A stretch of 64,000 nt of DNA, taken from contig RPFO01000381.1 in assembly GCA_009746045.1 (NCBI GenBank), positions 48,538 through 112,537 on the forward strand, in the 5' to 3' direction. Shown one piece after another: positions 1 to 10,195 of this stretch. The translations under genes were made by a program, and so were the position numbers. Positions within the stretch are counted from its first letter, which is position 1. Each line of letters starts with the position of its first letter. The notes under the pieces were generated by a model that was given only the letters and a program-made list of their open reading frames with translations, had not been told where the DNA came from and made no database searches. Source of the stretch: Mesostigma viride (lineage: Eukaryota; Streptophyta; Mesostigmatophyceae; Mesostigmatales; Mesostigmataceae).

Positions 1-1046
1 GTGGAGGGCCTGCAGTCTAGCCCCATCATCTTTCGCAAGACGGCTGAAGCATCTTTGCTAGCATGGGGGCGGTGTTTTCCCGCATCGATAGCAACCTCTT
101 TCACATCCACACACCCAACCCACAGAGCCCGCTTTCATGCAATGGCATGGGGATGACTGGCGGCTTCTTGGACCGCGGGCGTGGGTCCGGCAGTTCATAA
201 CCGCTGTGGCCAAGCTTTTGCCCACTAGCCGCACGTTGTGGCTGGACCCCGACACCCCCGTCCCTTTCTGTGGCCTAACCTACACTTTGCACCGCACACC
301 GGTTGGCTGGTGCATTGACATGGCGGCCAAGCAGGAATACGCCGACAAGCTCGCGCAATCGCTGCCTGAGCGGCTGGATGCGTCCGCGGGACCGCACTTG
401 CGCGGCCAGCTGGGGTGGCTCGCGGGCACGGTGCGACCCGACCTGTCCATCTACGCGCGTGCGCGCGACGCCGTGCTTGCGGGCATGGGACGCAGCATCT
501 TCGGACGCAAGTCTTGGCGTCACCGGGCCTGCGCGTGTGGGGGTTGATATCACCCGCCCGGTGGCAATGACCATTTACTCTGACGCGAACCTGGAGTCGC
601 GTACCATCACGCAGCTGGCGCGCGCGGGAGGCGGCCATCTTTTTTCTTGATAGCCCCACTGGGCAGCCCACTATTGTCGACTGGTATAGCCGCATCCATC
701 AGCGGGTAGTGGTAGACAGCAATCGCGCGGAGTGTCGCGCGTTCATTTCCGCTGTCGACCAAGCGTGTTATGTGCAGCATCTTTTGCAATGGATTGCGGA
801 TAAGGCCCGCGTGGCGCTGTCGCTGCGCATCGGCTGTGCACAGATAGCAAGTCAATAATTGAGTTTCTGAATAACCCGCTCGCCTCCACCACCAAACTAG
901 ATTACCTTGTGTTGGCCGAGTCCGCCACGGTGTTGGATGAGCGGCGGTGGATCCCCGAGAGCGAGAATATTGCCGATGCCTTGACCAAGCCAGCGATGCT
1001 GTCGGGGCCTCAGTACAAGCTGCTGCGGCAGCTCATGATGACATGA
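1..1046 (+). pseudogene. Copia-like reverse transcriptase / RNase H fragment (broken)
   Basis: This is the 3' end of a copia-like pol gene, cut by the window edge and by several frameshifts. The first codons read GLQSSPIIFRKT, matching RSSPIIWRET in the copia-like element at 37-45 kb. Around 137-170 follows the RT catalytic box as WHGDDWRL, with HGDD instead of the usual Y-x-D-D. RNase H pieces follow: MTIYSDANLES near 565, HQRVVVDSNRAECRAF near 700, and WIPESENIADALTKP near 945, ending LLRQLMMT and a stop at 1044-1046. Order and spacing match the RT-RNase H tail of Ty1/copia elements. It shares more with the 37-45 kb element than with textbook copia, so both probably belong to one lineage. 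No flanking LTR could be defined. Confidence 0.75.
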
Positions 1047-1560
1047 GTTTTTTTTACCGTGTGACCTGTCGTCTTTTTGCATGGGAATGGGCGCTTCTTT
1101 CATCTGTGAATACATTTCCCTAGACCTGACAGGCGGCCAGTGTGCCTAATAATGATGCATGTGTGCAGTTGCACCCAAGTAGAAAAGGAGGCCGGGAGCA
1201 AAGCCCGGGTGTTTTTGGCGTGCTCAGATCCAGCGTAGGGCACCCTCCTTGGGGTTTAGGATTTGGGGACGGTCAGTGTGCCGTTACGTGTTTCTCTACT
1301 TGAACGTACGTAGGGTCAGTGCTACCCTATTGCCCTCGCTTTAAATAATTTATGATAATTATTTAAAAAGAAAGTATGGGAGTTGTGCTCCCGAGTGGCA
1401 TCTATCCGCTGGCCGGTAGTCGCCGGCCTGGGCGCCTAGTCAGGTGGGCATCAAAGATTGGTGTCTAGATGCTAGTCGGTGCCTAAGCAAGGTACGGAAG
1501 CCAGTGCGCGCCGGGACGGTCAGAGAACCGTCGCCCTCGGTAGCACAGATCCGCTGAGTG

Positions 1561-1654
1561 CCGGTAGTCTCGGGTTAGAGGCTCGAGCATGCACTATCGG
1601 GTAGCCTACCGGTAGTCTCGGGTTAGAGGCTCGAGCATGCCTTATCGGTTAGCG
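1561..1654. repeat. Tandem duplication, 48-bp period
   Basis: Two copies of a unit starting CCGGTAGTCTCGGGTTAGAG begin at 1561 and 1609. The 1047-1560 stretch upstream shows no gene; it may hold the 3' LTR of the copia-like fragment, but no second copy is present to prove this. Confidence 0.7.
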
Positions 1655-1925
1655 CCGCGCCGCTGAGCTCCTTGCGGCCTGGCCAGCTGCAAGGGTTCAA
1701 TAGCAATCAGTGGCGGCTGCGGGCTCAGCCTCCCACAATCGGTTCCCCAAACAACAAAAATCCCGTCTCCATCGCCGGCGTGCTAGCCAGCGGTGAAGGG
1801 CGTTCAACTGCCGGGCTCCCAAGTGTGGAATTCGGAACTTCATGTTATGCGAACGGGAGGAGGCTTCCAACCACCTGATTTCATGGACCAGATACGAGAT
1901 GCAGGATGTGCCGCCGGGTGCGGTT

Positions 1926-2070
1926 CTTGGGCCAGAGGTAATTTTTAGTGGAGTGGTTGCGCCCCAAGGCGTTTCTTTTGCAATGTTTCCTGAGGTTCTG
2001 GGCCAGAGGTAATTTTTAGTGGAGTGGTTGCGCCCCAAGGCGTTTCTTTTCAATTTTTCCTGAGGTCCTG
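1926..2070. repeat. Tandem duplication, 71-bp period
   Basis: Two near-identical units containing GGCCAGAGGTAATTTTTAG start near 1930 and 2001. They lie just upstream of a likely splice acceptor (pyrimidine tract ending CTACAG at about 2088), so the duplication is probably inside an intron of the following transposase pseudogene. Confidence 0.7.
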
Positions 2071-2088
2071 TCTTTTTTCTTCCTACAG

Positions 2089-3770
2089 GTCATTGGTGGG
2101 TCGAAGTTGATGTCTTTTCTGTATGTGCACATTGCGCATATGCAGGACGACTGTGACGAGATCGCAAAGGCTGGTGGGCAGCGATTGAACGCAAGTCGAC
2201 GTCAAGTCCACACCAACGGAGCTAAAGGAGGCGATTGTGGACAAGTGGCCGGACTTCATCCAGCATTGCTTCAACGCGTGGTGGCAAGCGGACGCCTCCA
2301 AGGAATGCCTCTCAAGGATGCGGGTGGGGACCTTGTATGCCACACAGATTACGCCGAGAACTACCAGTCTTACACCTATCACAATCTCAAGCACAGTATT
2401 GGCATCCAGTCACATTCGTCCTTATGCCCTGGATCGTGCGCTACTTGGATCCAGCGTCGGGAAAGGTCGTGAGAAGGGAGTTTCACTTCATCGGACAGGG
2501 CGGAATGAAAAGGGACGGGCGGGCCCTCCGTTTTGCTATCCTCAAAATCCTGGCGACACTACGGTCAGAAGGGTAGAGGTGAAGCGCTTCATTGGGTGGT
2601 CGGACAATTGCTCCATGCAGTTCAAGTCAAGGAATGTGATCGCGGAAGTGGCCCGGCTGCTGACGGAGGATCCGCACCTGGAGTCATTTGAGTGGAATTA
2701 CTTTGGGGAGCAGCACGGAAAGGGGGAGGTGGATGGAGCTGGTGGGACGTGAAGTGCATGTTGAGGAGGTGGCACATCAGGGAAGAGAACCAGGACAACA
2801 GACGGCCGCCCAGTTGGTGGAGAATCTGGCGCGGGGGCGGTGGGCGGGACCACAACGACCAGGCGTAACTTCTTCGAGTTCCCCGAGGTAATTAAGTGTA
2901 CAGTCCTCGTTCAGGGAATAGTTACGCCGGCCGTCGTTTCTAGGGCGTTCTTGGAGTCCTGGCGATCAGGAGTGCTTAATAAAACACAACTAGCTCGATG
3001 GTCTCGTAACTTCAACTTTCCCTTGTGCAAATCTTGTCTTCGACGCGCAGGTGCTTCCTTACAGCCCAGGGCGCGGCGAAATCAAAGGAGTGAAGAAGGC
3101 GCACTGGTGGCGCATGGACAAGTCGAATGTGACGCGCCAGTATTCCTGCTATTGTGGCGGTGCGTGCGCCGAGGAAAGGTGGTGGGATTGTCGAAAGGAG
3201 TGGACCGACATGGACGGCTGGAATGTGGGAGGTGCTCGGATGAAGCTCCACAAACTGGGGGAGCCAGTGCAAAGGAACCCAAACGGACAAGGGGGGCACG
3301 CAGGGACGCGACTGAACAGACTACAGGCAGAGAGGACGATGATGGGAAGGAGACTGAAGCTGCGAGACATTTTTGCCGTCGAGTCCTACTCTGGTGATGA
3401 GTCCCATGATCCAGATCATCCATATTGGCTAGCGGAAGTCTTGCAGGAGCCTTATCAGGTGGCCGCTACTTTCGTGAGGCGAGTGGCCGACAGAAACGGC
3501 AAGGTCGATAGGGAGTTGTTCCGTAAGGGACAATGGGTGGTGGGGGTGCGCTACTGGGACAGATTTCCGGGTATGGCGACGATGTTCAAAATGGACGCCG
3601 ATGCCCAAGCTGAACAGCCAAACTTGGTCAATTGTTACCTGTGCATGGACGCGGGGTTCGAACACACCATTGTTGTCAACCCAGCTAACAATCGCCAGGC
3701 CATCTTGACCATTCCGACAGACGTCGAGAAACGGCTCACGAACTTGGCCAAGAAGAGACCTGTTCAGTAG
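2089..3770 (+). pseudogene. DDE-type transposase-like gene, broken
   Basis: Several frames must be joined to read one protein. Visible blocks in order: DKWPDFIQHCFNAWWQAD (about 2237-2290), CHTDYAENYQSYTY (about 2335), QYWHPVTFVLMPWIVRYLDP, KRFIGWSDNCSMQFKSR (about 2585), FEWNYFGEQHGKGEVDGAGG (about 2690) and a C-terminal part ending at 3770 with DHPYWLAEVL and QWVVGVRYWDRFPG. The D-Y-A-E-N, S-D-x-C-x-x-Q-F-K and H-G-K-G-x-x-D-G-x-G-G blocks resemble a DDE-transposase-like family found in algae and animals; I cannot name the superfamily. An intron is visible at 2888-3050 (GAG|gtaatt ... cgcag|GTG), joining FEFPE to VLPYSPGRGE. Frameshifts near 2330, 2570 and 2840 mark decay, though unrecognised introns could explain some of them. 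Confidence 0.55.
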
Positions 3771-4366
3771 GCCAGCTCGCCCGGGCTTGGTTGGACGAGG
3801 TGGACAGCCTTGAGAGCACGTGCTTCGTTGTGAGCACTTGCCTTTCAGCCGTGATTTGCAAACGAGTTCCTTGTCCTGAATTGTAAAGCTCGATTCATGC
3901 TCTTTTAAGGAAGTGTATAATATTATCCAGATCATGTATATATTTAGATCTAGACCTGAGTTCAAATAACATTTCTTAGAGGGCTGAGATGCGCGAGGTC
4001 CAGCATACATGTATATATCCATGGAGACATGTTACAAACTCAAATGTTTCATTACAAGTACGTACCACTAGCTCGTCGACGGGGGTATCCCATGTAATGT
4101 ATGATTTATGAATTAATTAATCGCTTAATTGTACAATTTAAATGGATCATGAACTTGTCAAGTGGCCTAATTTGGTTTATTTGGTTCATCATTTATTGAT
4201 GAACATCATTCTTAATTGAATCTCGAGCAATAGCAATCGTGAAGCAGATCCTAATCATGTGATTCGCATAATGAGAAAAGGCAACAAGTGCTACTTTGAG
4301 GAATGCGGGGTTGGTCAGGTTATTATAGAGCTAGAGCTACAAACGGCACATATATTGCAAACTTTG
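3771..4366. other. AT-rich non-coding stretch
   Basis: I see no gene, TIR or tandem repeat here. It ends at the target-site copy CTTTG (4362-4366) of the LTR element that follows. Confidence 0.5.
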
Positions 4367-5739
4367 TGTCAGCCGTAGTGGGCCAAGGCAGTCCCGGCAC
4401 TAGTTTTTTTTTTCTGGCTGTCAGTTAGCCGAATTAGTGGGATGACAATAATGGACTTTATCCAGGCTATTTAATTCGTGCTACGAATTTTTAGTGCTGC
4501 GTTTCTGATGCCCAAGATACTGTGAGGGCTTAGTATCTGAGAGCCCGACGGAATATTTTTATTCCGATATGTTCGACGGAATCTTTTTCGTCTGCTTGTC
4601 TGTCTATGCGACTTTTGGACTTGTGCGTTTTTCCTTACCTTGAATTATGTTCTGTGCCGTTTGTGTCTCAGACTACTAGCCGTTGTGATGCCAAAAGGAA
4701 TTCGCGCTTCGCGCACGACTTGGACGTTCCGGCGCTGCCTAGGAGGCACTGTGGCTTTGTCCCAGTACGCCCACGTTGCGTCACTTGTAGCTTGTCATGA
4801 TAGCGCCGCGCCATTTATTTGTTGGGCGCCGACACTTGTGTCTCAATGCCTGTATGTGCAAGCACATGTGGACTTGTCTTATGGAATTCTATGCTAGTGC
4901 CATAAGTTTGTATGGCGCATGAGAATGATGTCATGCACCGAGCAAGATCAGAGCCCATGTATGGGTGGTCAGATGTGGACTCTATGGTGACCACAGTTAG
5001 TGCCATAAACTGGTAGGAATCTTGTGGTCAATGGGTAGAGCTTTATGTCACATAAGCGCCGCCACACCTAGATCGTCAGATCTTGATCTAACGGTTAAAG
5101 TTGCCACTACAATACGCTTCCGCGGACACCTTTTTCAGCGGGGAAAGTGCCCCCGGGCTTCCGGGGCAAATTCAGCAAGCGCTGCGGAACTTAGATACTA
5201 AAAATTCGTTTTTGGTTCGTACCGTACAGCCAATCATTTTGCGCCCGGATCAAATTGTGATCTGGGCACTGAACACGAAAATTTCAGCGGAACGTACGAA
5301 ACACCAACGCAACTACAGAAAATTTTCAGTGACGAAACTGTAGTACCGTGTACCAAGCAAAATGTAGTAGGACTTCGCTAAATTCACGTTCGGAATTTTT
5401 CACCGCAAGATTCCCCCGCAAGATTCCCCCGCACGATTCCCCCCGCTAGGTTCAGGCTCCAGTCGATGCTCGCCAAATGGCGCAAAAAAAGAAACATATG
5501 TTAAAATCAACGGTGCGAATCCTCGTTACCGCTCGGGTAACATTCTCACTCATTTCGCGTCTCCTACGAACCGTATTGTAGTGGCAGGCGCTTGCATGCT
5601 GAATGAAGTGAAAAGTGTTGTCCATACACTTTCTCTCTCTCTCTTCTTGTCCTTTGACTTGGCTATGGAATATTGATAATGAAAATGTAATCAAGCAATA
5701 TTGATCGGAACTTTCCTCCGACTACCTGTATTTGTAACA
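4367..5739 (+). repeat. 5' LTR (carries a MITE)
   Basis: TG...CA long terminal repeat, 1373 bp including the 479-bp DNA transposon at 5105-5583. Without that insertion it is one base longer than the 3' LTR. Confidence 0.9.
5105..5583. mobile_element. CACTA-type MITE inserted in the 5' LTR
   Basis: Terminal inverted repeats CACTACAATACG and CGTATTGTAGTG bound a 479-bp insertion with no transposase. The 3' LTR carries the empty site (AAAGTTGCAGGCGC, around 7863-7876), which shows a 2-bp duplication GC on either side of the insertion. CACTA...TAGTG ends with a 2-3 bp duplication are the signature of the CMC/En-Spm superfamily. The small frames inside (5101-5343, 5452-5694) have no recognisable product. 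Confidence 0.85.
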
Positions 5740-7132
5740 TGGTATCGACAAGGATCGTGAGGAATCTTTGGGCTCGAAGTCATGCTTTGGCTCGAGCATA
5801 TTCCCTTCTTTTTCGCGAGCTCACGGCTCGGAGTATAAGCGCCTGATTTCTCGAGATGGACGTAACTTTCTTGTTTGACGTCCGTTTGGGGCGTTCTTGG
5901 GTTCGTTGAAACCAGTTTTTTATGGCGATTTCAACGACGTCAAGCTTGTGGAGAATGGAGCTTTTTCCTGTCCGTTCTTGTTGTAAACGTCTCTCTCACG
6001 GAGCGGGTTTGCTGGCGCAGATTGGTTTGCGCGTTTTGCTGTGGTCGTCGCGTTTCTACACGAAATCTGGCGTTCAAGGCGTCGTTGGAAAGCCCAAGAT
6101 TTGACGGTTCTTATGAGCTATCACACTTTGCTGGTTTTTGAGTATTGTTGAAAATCTGCTCGATCGCAGTCGAGGGGGTCTGTACAGCCGCGATGCGGCG
6201 TGTTCTTCAATTTGCTGAGTCTTTGAAGGTTGGGGCACTCGAGACTTTTTTGTGGCGAGATCCTGTTTTGCCAGTCTAGCTACCTGGCTAAATAGGGGAT
6301 CACTTATGGGTGCTGGCCCTGTGTTGTTCAAGGGCAAATGTGCAGACTTGATATGATTTACCTTTTTGGAACTGTAAAGCGGTGGTCAGCAAAGGGGGAC
6401 GCCCTGATTACGACCAGCTTTGTTTTGTATTCGTGAACGGGGCGAGCCTTTCAATTGGCAAAGGGCGCCTTCATTGATGGCTTGGAGAAAGGGCTGATTT
6501 ATATTTCGCGAAGACTTGGGGGCCCTGCAAGCAAATATGTTTTTGAGGCACGAGGCGCTAGCTCTACGTTTGTGTAGGGAGCGAGACCTATCGTGCAAGG
6601 AGGCCCGTCGGGGGATTCACTGGCGTTGGGTGGATCCTGCTTGTTCTTTTTGTGAGCAAGGGGCGCTATTTGTCACTATTTGTACCTGTTTGAAGCTGAC
6701 TCGGGGTGTCAGTGTTTAAAGCTAATCAAACGTATTAGTGATTTTTAAAGCTGGTCTTGTGTACCAGTACTTCCTTGCCCCTGTATTCTTTAAGGGGGGG
6801 TAGGTGGTTGATGGCCATGTCTTTCTGTGACTATCAGGAGCAAGGGGGGAGGGGTGCGTGTTTCCAGGCTCTTTCCTAGCTAGCCACCCTCATGCCCGAC
6901 GGTTGTCTTTCCTGTGGTTCAGCACCCAAGCCCAAGGGGGGTGATGACGGGAAGGCTCACGCCACACGAGAGGAGACGTTATTGCTCCTCTACCTGGTTT
7001 TTGTGTTCTACACTGTGGGAAATGTTAGTGGCGACTAGCCCTATTGTCCTTGTGTGTGGTGCGTTGCTCCAGGGTCACCTGGCCACCATGTTTGTGTGAG
7101 ACATTGTTTCCAGCTTGTCCCACTAAGGGGGG

Positions 7133-8023
7133 TGTCAGCCGTAGTGGGCCAAGGCAGTCCCGGCACTAGTTTTTTTTTCTGGCTGTCAGTTAGCCGAATT
7201 AGTGGGATGACAATAATGGACTTTATCCAGGCTATTTAATTCGTGCTACGAATTTTTAGTGCTGCGTTTCTGATGCCCAAGATACTGTGAGGGCTTAGTA
7301 TCTGAGAGCCCGACGGAATATTTTTATTCCGATATGTTCGACGGAATCTTTTTCGTCTGCTTGTCTGTCTATGCGACTTTTGGACTTGTGCGTTTTTCCT
7401 TACCTTGAATTATGTTCTGTGCCGTTTGTGTCTCAGACTACTAGCCGTTGTGATGCCAAAAGGAATTCGCGCTTCGCGCACGACTTGGACGTTCCGGCGC
7501 TGCCTAGGAGGCACTGTGGCTTTGTCCCAGTACGCCCACGTTGCGTCACTTGTAGCTTGTCATGATAGCGCCGCGCCATTTATTTGTTGGGCGCCGACAC
7601 TTGTGTCTCAATGCCTGTATGTGCAAGCACATGTGGACTTGTCTTATGGAATTCTATGCTAGTGCCATAAGTTTGTATGGCGCATGAGAATGATGTCATG
7701 CACCGAGCAAGATCAGAGCCCATGTATGGGTGGTCAGATGTGGACTCTATGGTGACCACAGTTAGTGCCATAAACTGGTAGGAATCTTGTGGTCAATGGG
7801 TAGAGCTTTATGTCACATAAGCGCCGCCACACCTAGATCGTCAGATCTTGATCTAACGGTTAAAGTTGCAGGCGCTTGCATGCTGAATGAAGTGAAAAGT
7901 GTTGTCCATACACTTTCTCTCTCTCTCTTCTTGTCCTTTGACTTGGCTATGGAATATTGATAATGAAAATGTAATCAAGCAATATTGATCGGAACTTTCC
8001 TCCGACTACCTGTATTTGTAACA
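7133..8023 (+). repeat. 3' LTR (empty of the MITE)
   Basis: 891-bp repeat of the 5' LTR, preceded by the polypurine tract AAGGGGGG and followed by the target duplication CTTTG. Confidence 0.9.
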
Positions 8024-8269
8024 CTTTGCGCTCCAGGCATGGAATTTCAAAAGTACCAAAATTGGAGCAGTAGATGTTGGGGACGCCCATATCCTCGGCG
8101 TCCGCTACCAAGGACGCCGCACCCGGGCCGAGCTTTCAGTACTGCGAGCTCCCTCTTGTCACCCATACCATCCGACACCGCCGCTGGCCTCTTTGCCGGC
8201 CATCTTGCCCGCACAGACCAGGTGAATACCGATGTGGGCGGCCCTGCCGGGGGGCTTAAGAGGGGCCAA

Positions 8270-8475
8270 AGTTAGGTTAAATAGTGCCGGAACCTTTTGC
8301 CGCCTGAGGCAAATCGGTCCGTAACACTATTTTGCCCGGAATAACCACTTCCGAGCACCCAAGTTAATTCGGCCGAATTAACTTGGGTGCTCGGAAGTGG
8401 TTATTCCGGGCAAAATAGTGTTACGGACCGATTTGCCTCAGGCGGCAAAAGGTTCCGGCACTATTTAACCTAACT
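8270..8475. repeat. Palindrome P, copy 1
   Basis: 206-bp inverted repeat with no loop, centre at TTCGGCCGAA (8372/8373). As single strand it would fold into a hairpin of about 100 bp. Confidence 0.95.
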
Positions 8476-8599
8476 AAAACCTGGCCTCGTGGAGGGTGGG
8501 TTGAATATGAGACATCCGCCTGGGCCACTGAGCACGCACCACTAAATGCGCCGGAGCTGTCCGGATTCGAACCCCTGACCTCCAAGGTGCACAGGTTTT
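8476..8599 (-). repeat. Spacer S with tRNA-like B-box
   Basis: 124-bp spacer bounded by AAAACCTG and CAGGTTTT. Read on the minus strand it contains GGGGTTCGAATCCGG, which matches an RNA polymerase III B-box / T-loop. The flanking T-stem pairs poorly, so it is not an intact tRNA. Confidence 0.8.
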
Positions 8600-8805
8600 A
8601 GTTAGGTTAAATAGTGCCGGAACCTTTTGCCGCCTGAGGCAAATCGGTCCGTAACACTATTTTGCCCGGAATAACCACTTCCGAGCACCCAAGTTAATTC
8701 GGCCGAATTAACTTGGGTGCTCGGAAGTGGTTATTCCGGGCAAAATAGTGTTACGGACCGATTTGCCTCAGGCGGCAAAAGGTTCCGGCACTATTTAACC
8801 TAACT
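8600..8805. repeat. Palindrome P, copy 2
   Basis: Central copy; its centre is also the axis of the whole element (8702/8703). Confidence 0.95.
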
Positions 8806-8933
8806 AAAACCTGTGCACCTTGGAGGTCAGGGGTTCGAATCCGGACAGCTCCGGCGCATTTAGTGGTGCGTGCTCAGTGGCCCAGGCGGATCGATGTCTC
8901 ATATTCAACCCACCCTCCACGAGGCCAGGTTTT
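8806..8933 (+). repeat. Spacer S', inverted copy
   Basis: Reverse complement of 8476-8599 with a 4-bp TCGA addition. It carries GGGGTTCGAATCC on the plus strand near 8827-8843 and, downstream, GCTCAGTGG, which resembles a tRNA D-arm/A-box but in the wrong order. Confidence 0.85.
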
Positions 8934-9139
8934 AGTTAGGTTAAATAGTGCCGGAACCTTTTGCCGCCTGAGGCAAATCGGTCCGTAACACTATTTTGCC
9001 CGGAATAACCACTTCCGAGCACCCAAGTTAATTCGGCCGAATTAACTTGGGTGCTCGGAAGTGGTTATTCCGGGCAAAATAGTGTTACAGACCGATTTGC
9101 CTCAGGCGGCAAAAGGTTCCGGCACTATTTAACCTAACT
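8934..9139. repeat. Palindrome P, copy 3
   Basis: Third copy, differing by one base (A at 9089); followed directly by the target duplication GCCAA. Confidence 0.95.
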
Positions 9140-9588
9140 GCCAACCAGGTAGACACCTCCTCCTATATGGCAGCAGGGTCCACTCAGTCCCATCGCAACC
9201 CACTGGCAAACTTGCGCGCGCCGGGCACCGGCGCGGCGCGACCCGGACCTATGTGACACAACTGCTTGAAGATGCAGGGCTTCTGGGACTATCCGTACTC
9301 CGCGCCCGCATGATTGACAAGAAGAAACGGGCTGCCATCTGCGATAAGCACCTTCCCGAGGGGTATGCTCCTGTTTTCTCCCCACGGGCCCCGCGGCCCG
9401 TTGCTAGCCAGGGTAGAAGTCCGCAGGTGGAGGTTATTGGTCCTGAGGATAGCCGCTACACTACCGCCTCGTCTGCCATTACAGTAGAGGACAGCTCGGA
9501 TGAGGATTACATCCCCATCTAGTGCTTAACGGTTAATTTGGGGATGATGCAGACGATATTTGTTTAAACTTTTGTGTAATTATTTTTC

Positions 9589-9748
9589 TAATGAGATTAG
9601 CATAGTACTCCGTGGCATGCCTTTGCGCATGACACGCAAGTACTTACTTACTTACTTCCACCTGCTTAATGAGATTAGCATAGTACTCCGTGGCATGCCT
9701 TTGAGCATGACACGCAAGTACTTACTTACTTAATTACTTCCACCTCAG
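9589..9748. repeat. Tandem duplication, 78-bp period
   Basis: Two copies of a unit beginning TAATGAGATTAGCATAGTAC, each ending in a short CTTA microsatellite. About 9785-9830 then repeats, inverted, part of the LINE tail at 9364-9405. Confidence 0.8.
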
Positions 9749-9974
9749 TGCGGACTTAATGTACCCTGCATTCTATATAGCAATGGGCGCCGCGGGGCCC
9801 GTGGCCGGGGAGAAAACAGGAGCATGAGCTTCGCTCAGACCGTGGCCCCTCAGCCCGAATGTGCTTATCATGCTTCGACAGGTCCTGAACGTAGGGTTTT
9901 CCACGCATATAGGTCTTTAGAGTCTTTGTATCAGGGTATGCCTCGCATTAATTTCGGACGAGATTAGGCAGCGT

Positions 9975-10195
9975 ATAGGATAGCATTCGTAGGACATCTT
10001 GCTCGCACCAGTCAGGTAGACACCGACCTCGGTCAGGCCGGCCCCCAGCGGCTTGGCCAACCAGGGCGGCATATCCTGACCTGGCCTGGCCCCAAGGACA
10101 TTCCTATAGAAAGATGGCTAAACCTGCCATGAACTACACAGCAATTAATTAATTAAACACGTGCTCCCGTTGGGGAGGACTTCACGGAGCACCGA
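9975..10195 (+). pseudogene. LINE ORF2 tail fragment plus 3' hairpin
   Basis: It encodes GHLARTSQVDTDLGQAG, like the fragments at 8.2 kb and 48.3 kb, then stops. At 10155-10192 follows a hairpin-forming GTGCTCCCGTTGGGGAG ... ACGGAGCAC, also found at 47548-47583; this is probably a LINE 3'-UTR structure. It holds the unoccupied target site of the palindromic element. Confidence 0.45.

Larger units (their letters stand above)
4367..8023 (+). mobile_element. Non-autonomous LTR retrotransposon, complete, recent
   Basis: The element has two LTRs (4367-5739 and 7133-8023) that start TGTCAGCC and end TGTAACA. The 5-bp target duplication CTTTG lies at 4362-4366 and 8024-8028. Directly after the 5' LTR is a primer-binding-site-like TGGTATCGACAAGG (5740-5753), whose first seven bases match the initiator-Met tRNA type. 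A purine tract AAGGGGGG precedes the 3' LTR (7125-7132). Apart from one T in a homopolymer and a DNA transposon inserted in the 5' LTR, the LTRs appear identical, so the insertion is young. The 1.4-kb interior has no gag, protease, RT or integrase ORF; its longest frames (for example 5875-6141) match nothing I know. It must be mobilised by another element (inference). Confidence 0.92.
8270..9139. mobile_element. Nested-palindrome mobile element, locus 1 (P-S-P-S'-P)
   Basis: The 870-bp block is a palindrome centred near 8702-8705. It is built from three copies of a 206-bp palindrome (P: 8270-8475, 8600-8805, 8934-9139), each starting AGTTAGGTTAAATAG and ending CTATTTAACCTAACT. They are separated by a spacer (8476-8599) and its inverted copy (8806-8933). 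The whole block is flanked by the 5-bp direct repeat GCCAA (8265-8269 and 9140-9144). A paralogous LINE copy has the unoccupied site GGCCAACCAGG at 10055-10065. This shows transposition of the entire structure. The arms are not perfectly identical: a 4-bp TCGA is extra near 8888-8895 and there is A for G at 9089. No protein is encoded. I know of no described family with this form. Confidence 0.85.
8029..9522 (+). pseudogene. LINE ORF2 C-terminal fragment, interrupted by the palindromic element
   Basis: The left part (8029-8269) contains GHLARTDQVNTDVGGPAGG. The right part (9140-9522) resumes with ANQVDTSSY and ends in LLEDAGLLGLSVLRARMIDK ... SSDEDYIPI and a stop at 9522. GHLAR-T-x-Q-V-x-T recurs at 9985-10040 and, on the minus strand, at 48300-48343 downstream of a LINE reverse transcriptase remnant. 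That supports a LINE ORF2 tail. The fragment is split by the 8270-9139 element, whose target duplication GCCAA sits in the LINE sequence. Frameshifts make it non-functional. Confidence 0.5.

Noticed and set aside
4367-5105. Reading 4367-5104 and 7133-7869 as complete LTRs
   Set aside because: Homology continues beyond the MITE to 5739 and 8023, where TG...CA ends, the PBS and the CTTTG duplication fall into place.
8806-8933. Functional or circularly permuted tRNA gene in the palindrome spacer
   Set aside because: The T-stem pairs only next to the loop, and neither normal nor permuted order gives a matching acceptor or D-stem.
8270-9139. Palindromes dismissed as assembly or read-folding artefacts
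   Set aside because: Rejected as the explanation because of the GCCAA target duplication, the paralogous empty site, and base differences between arms; raw reads should still be checked.
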